This document shows, piece after piece, positions 61,801 to 64,000 of a DNA stretch of 64,000 bases. The DNA is taken from assembly GCA_946699065.1 (NCBI GenBank), contig CAMPDV010001519.1, forward strand, positions 1 through 64,000, read 5' to 3'. Made by a program: the position numbers and the translations under genes. Each line of letters starts with the position of its first letter. Within the stretch, counting starts at the first letter, position 1. This DNA is from Loxodes magnus. Its lineage: Eukaryota > Ciliophora > Karyorelictea > Loxodida > Loxodidae. A model generated the notes under the pieces. That model was not told the DNA's origin. It was given only the letters and a program-made list of their open reading frames with translations, and did not search any database.

Positions 61801-62705
61801 AAGTGAGGAAGTAAAGTAAGAGAAGAAAATAGAATATAAGCTTTTGAGTTACTAAAACTTAGAGATAAAAAGAAGTGATAAGTATTTAGAAAAGTGAGGA
61901 AGTAAAGTAAGAGAAGAAGATAGAATTTCAGCTTTTAGAGTTACTAAAACTTAGAGATAAAAAGAAGTGATAAGTATTTAGAAAAGTGAGGAAGTAAAGT
62001 AAGAAAAGAAGATAGAATATAAGCTTTTGAGTTACTAAAACTTAGAGATAAAAAGAAGTGATAAGTATTTAGAAAAGTGAGGAAGTAAAGTAAGAGAAGA
62101 AGATAGAATTTCAGCTTTTGAGTTACTAAAACTTAGAGATAAAAAGAAGTGATAAGTATTTAGAAAAGTGAGGAAGTAAAGTAAGAGAAGAAAATAGAAT
62201 ATAAGCTTTTGAGTTACTAAAACTTAGAGATAAAAAGAAGTGATAAGTATTTAGAAAAGTGAGGAAGTAAAGTAAGAGAAGAAGATAGAATTTCAGCTTT
62301 TAGAGTTACTAAAACTTAGAGATAAAAAGAAGTGATAAGTATTTAGAAAAGTGAGGAAGTAAAGTAAGAAAAGAAGATAGAATATCAGCTTTTAGAATTA
62401 CTAAAACTTAGAGATAAAAAGAAGTGATAAGTATTTAGAAAAGTGAGGAAGTAAAGTAAGAAAAGAAGATAGAATATCAGCTTAAGAGTTACTAAAACTT
62501 AGAGATAAAAAGAAGTTATAAGTATTTAGAAAAGTGAGGAAGTAAAGTAAGAAAAGAAGATAGAATATCAGCTTTTAGAATTACTAAAACTTAGAGATAA
62601 AAAGAAGTGATAAGTATTTAGAAAAGTGAGGAAGTAAAGTAAGAGAAGAAAATAGAATATCAGCTTTTAGAGTTACTAAAACTTAGAGATAAAAAGAAGT
62701 GATAA
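55851..62705 (+). repeat. Right segment: A/A'-rich with frequent private indels
   Basis: About 75 monomers. Type B nearly disappears after 57.6 kb and ACTTAG dominates. Indels that break the 91/92-bp register occur here more often than elsewhere: AAGAAAAAGAATATC near 59708, AGAATAGAATATC near 60721, AAAAAAGAAAATAG near 60808, CTTAGAGAGATAAAAAG near 61030 and CAGCTTTAAGAG near 60275. ATAAGCTT units appear near 60362, 61195, 61834, 62018 and 62201. A marker pair AAAAAAAGATAG / AGTAATAAAAG near 58785-58880 recurs from 52.28-52.38 kb. One CpG occurs in AAAACGAAG at 61321. Confidence 0.75.
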
Positions 62706-63268
62706 GTATTTTGAATAGTGAGGAAGTAAAGTAAGAAAAGAAGAAAATAGAATATAAGCTTTTGAGTTACTAAAACTTAGAGATAAAAAGAAGTGATAAG
62801 TATTTAGAAAAGTGAGGAAGTAAAGTAAGAAAAGAAGAAAGAATATCAGCTTAAGATTTACTAAAACATAGAGATAAAAAGAAGTGATAAGTATTTAGAA
62901 AAGTGAGGAAGTAAAGTAAGAGAAGAAGATAGAATATCAGCTTTTAGAATTACTAAAACTTAGAGATAAAAAGAAGTGATAAGTATTTAGAAAAGTGAGG
63001 AATTAAAGTAAGAAAAGAAAATAGAATTTCAGCTTTTAGAGTTACTAAAACTTAGAGATAAAAAGAAGTGATAAGTATTTAGAAAAGTGAGGAAGTAAAG
63101 TAAGAAAACAAGAAAATAGAATATAAGCTTTTAGAATTACTAAAACTTAGAGATAAAAAGAAGTGATAAGTATTTAGAAAAGTGAGGAAGTAAAGTAAGA
63201 AAAGAAGAAAGAATTTCAGCTTTTAGAATTACTAAAACTTAGAGATAAAAAGAAGTGATAAGTATTTA
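62706..63268 (+). repeat. Variant block with TTTTGAATAGTG, copy 2 of the 55.46-kb block
   Basis: TATTTTGAATAGTG at 62707-62720, then the extended ATAAGCTT type C unit, B, A' and A in the same order as at 55463. At 63106 a further variant, AAAACAAGAAAATAG with ATAAGCTT, appears for the first time and is then amplified to the window end. Confidence 0.77.
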
Positions 63269-63730
63269 GAAAAGTGAGGAAGTAAAGTAAGAAAACAAGA
63301 AAATAGAATATAAGCTTTTAGAATTACTAAAACTTAGAGATAAAAAGAAGTGATAAGTATTTTGAATAGTGAGGAAGTAAAGTAAGAGAAGAAGATAGAA
63401 TTTCAGCTTTTAGAGTTACTAAAACTTAGAGATAAAAAGAAGTGATAAGTATTTAGAAAAGTGAGGAAGTAAAGTAAGAGAAGAAGATAGAATTTCAGCT
63501 TTTAGAGTTACTAAAACTTAGAGATAAAAAGAAGTGATAAGTATTTAGAAAAGTGAGGAAGTAAAGTAAGAAAAGAAAATAGAATATAAGCTTTTGAGTT
63601 ACTAAAACTTAGAGATAAAAAGAAGTGATAAGTATTTTGAATAGTGAGGAAGTAAAGTAAGAGAAGAAGATAGAATTTCAGCTTTTAGAGTTACTAAAAC
63701 TTAGAGATAAAAAGAAGTTATAAGTATTTA
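63269..63730 (+). repeat. 5-monomer terminal repeat, copy 1 (462 bp)
   Basis: Order: a 95-bp A' unit with AAAACAAG, a 3-bp insertion and ATAAGCTT; an A unit starting after TTTTGAATAGTG with AAGAGAAGATAG; another A; a C with AAATAG and ATAAGCTT; an A after TTTTGAATAGTG ending TTATAAG. AAAACAAG lies at 63292 and again 462 bp later. 462 equals 95 + 92 + 92 + 91 + 92. Confidence 0.84.
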
Positions 63731-64000
63731 GAAAAGTGAGGAAGTAAAGTAAGAAAACAAGAAAATAGAATATAAGCTTTTAGAATTACTAAAACTTAGA
63801 GATAAAAAGAAGTGATAAGTATTTTGAATAGTGAGGAAGTAAAGTAAGAGAAGAAGATAGAATTTCAGCTTTTAGAGTTACTAAAACTTAGAGATAAAAA
63901 GAAGTGATAAGTATTTAGAAAAGTGAGGAAGTAAAGTAAGAGAAGAAGATAGAATTTCAGCTTTTAGAGTTACTAAAACTTAGAGATAAAAAGAAGTGAT
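63731..64000 (+). repeat. 5-monomer terminal repeat, copy 2, cut by the window end
   Basis: Repeats the first three units of the 462-bp block at the same spacing (TTTTGAATAGTG at 63360 and 63822). The array continues beyond the window. Confidence 0.83.

Larger units (their letters stand above)
1..64000 (+). repeat. Satellite DNA array, 91/92-bp monomer, fills the window
   Basis: The window is a continuous direct tandem repeat of about 700 monomers (estimate: 64000 divided by about 91.6). The anchor GAAAAGTGAGGAAG recurs at 1, 93, 184 and onward to the last base, always on the same strand. No interruption, inversion, mobile element or unique sequence was seen. Neighbouring monomers differ at only a few positions, and distant blocks of several kilobases can look identical. 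The + strand is strongly asymmetric: a typical unit is about half A, G outnumbers C about five to one, and purines are about 72%. All three + strand frames contain stops in each monomer and the period is not a multiple of three, so the array is non-coding. Arrays of this kind are known from eukaryotic centromeres and heterochromatin; that role is inference here. Confidence 0.98.

Noticed and set aside
1-64000. Possible repetitive protein gene
   Set aside because: A period of 91 or 92 shifts the frame in every unit. The + strand has about eleven stop codons per monomer covering all frames, and the reverse strand also has stops in all three frames within a typical unit. Only short chance ORFs remain.
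1-64000. CRISPR array
   Set aside because: There are no unique spacers: the entire period is repeated, not short repeats separated by distinct sequence.
1-64000. Soybean centromere satellites CentGm-1/CentGm-2, which are also 92 and 91 bp
   Set aside because: Only the lengths agree. As I recall them, those satellites are less A-rich and contain CpG motifs, unlike this monomer. I could not compare sequences here, so the match in length is treated as coincidence.
1-64000. GTAAG in AAAGTAAG as splice donor sites
   Set aside because: Present in nearly every monomer by composition, with no coding exon or matching acceptor structure.

Overview
The whole 64 kb window is one uninterrupted head-to-tail array of a short AT-rich satellite monomer, about 700 copies in a single orientation. 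I see no gene, RNA gene, transposon, inversion or unique spacer, and both window ends fall inside the array. The monomer is 92 bp in its main form and 91 bp in two common subtypes. The + strand is very A- and purine-rich: one typical 92-bp unit has 46 A, 22 T, 20 G and 4 C. Megabase-style satellite arrays like this are typical of centromeric, pericentromeric or other heterochromatin in a eukaryote (plant, insect or other animal). The sequence alone does not let me name the organism or prove a centromeric role.

Register: I start each monomer at the G of the near-invariant block GAAAAGTGAGGAAG. Four positions carry most variation: (i) GAAAG / GATAG / AAATAG near monomer position 31-36; (ii) AATATC versus AATTTC near 36-41; (iii) the segment after AGCTT, which defines type A (TTAGAGTTAC, 92 bp), A' (TTAGAATTAC, 92 bp), B (AAGATTTAC, 91 bp, creates CTTAAG) and C (TTGAGTTAC, 91 bp); (iv) ACTTAG versus ACATAG, and GTGATAAG / TTATAAG / GTAATAAG near the end.

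Layout. 1-3029: irregular left part with a 7-monomer (643 bp) tandem duplication. 3030-22694: a large higher-order repeat (HOR) of 86-87 monomers (7958 and 7867 bp), present as two full units and a third that stops abruptly after 3840 bp. 22695-28559: mixed region with a 9-monomer block duplicated 1925 bp apart and a 5-monomer block copied from inside the HOR. 28560-37350: a second HOR family (25-26 monomers), marked by an unusual TTACATTTTT/GATATTTAAAG monomer. 37535-47600: a third, nested family (14-monomer unit of 1279 bp, later partial copies, and a 7-monomer 638 bp duplication). 47600-64000: less ordered sequence whose last 9 kb gains private indels and new variants (ATAAGCTT, TTTTGAATAG, AAAACAAG).

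All repeat distances I measured are sums of 91- and 92-bp monomers, so the array has been rebuilt by in-register exchange, amplification and deletion of whole monomers. Any function would be structural (chromatin, kinetochore or heterochromatin transcripts). No protein-coding capacity is visible: the period is not a multiple of three, and every + strand frame is closed within each monomer.
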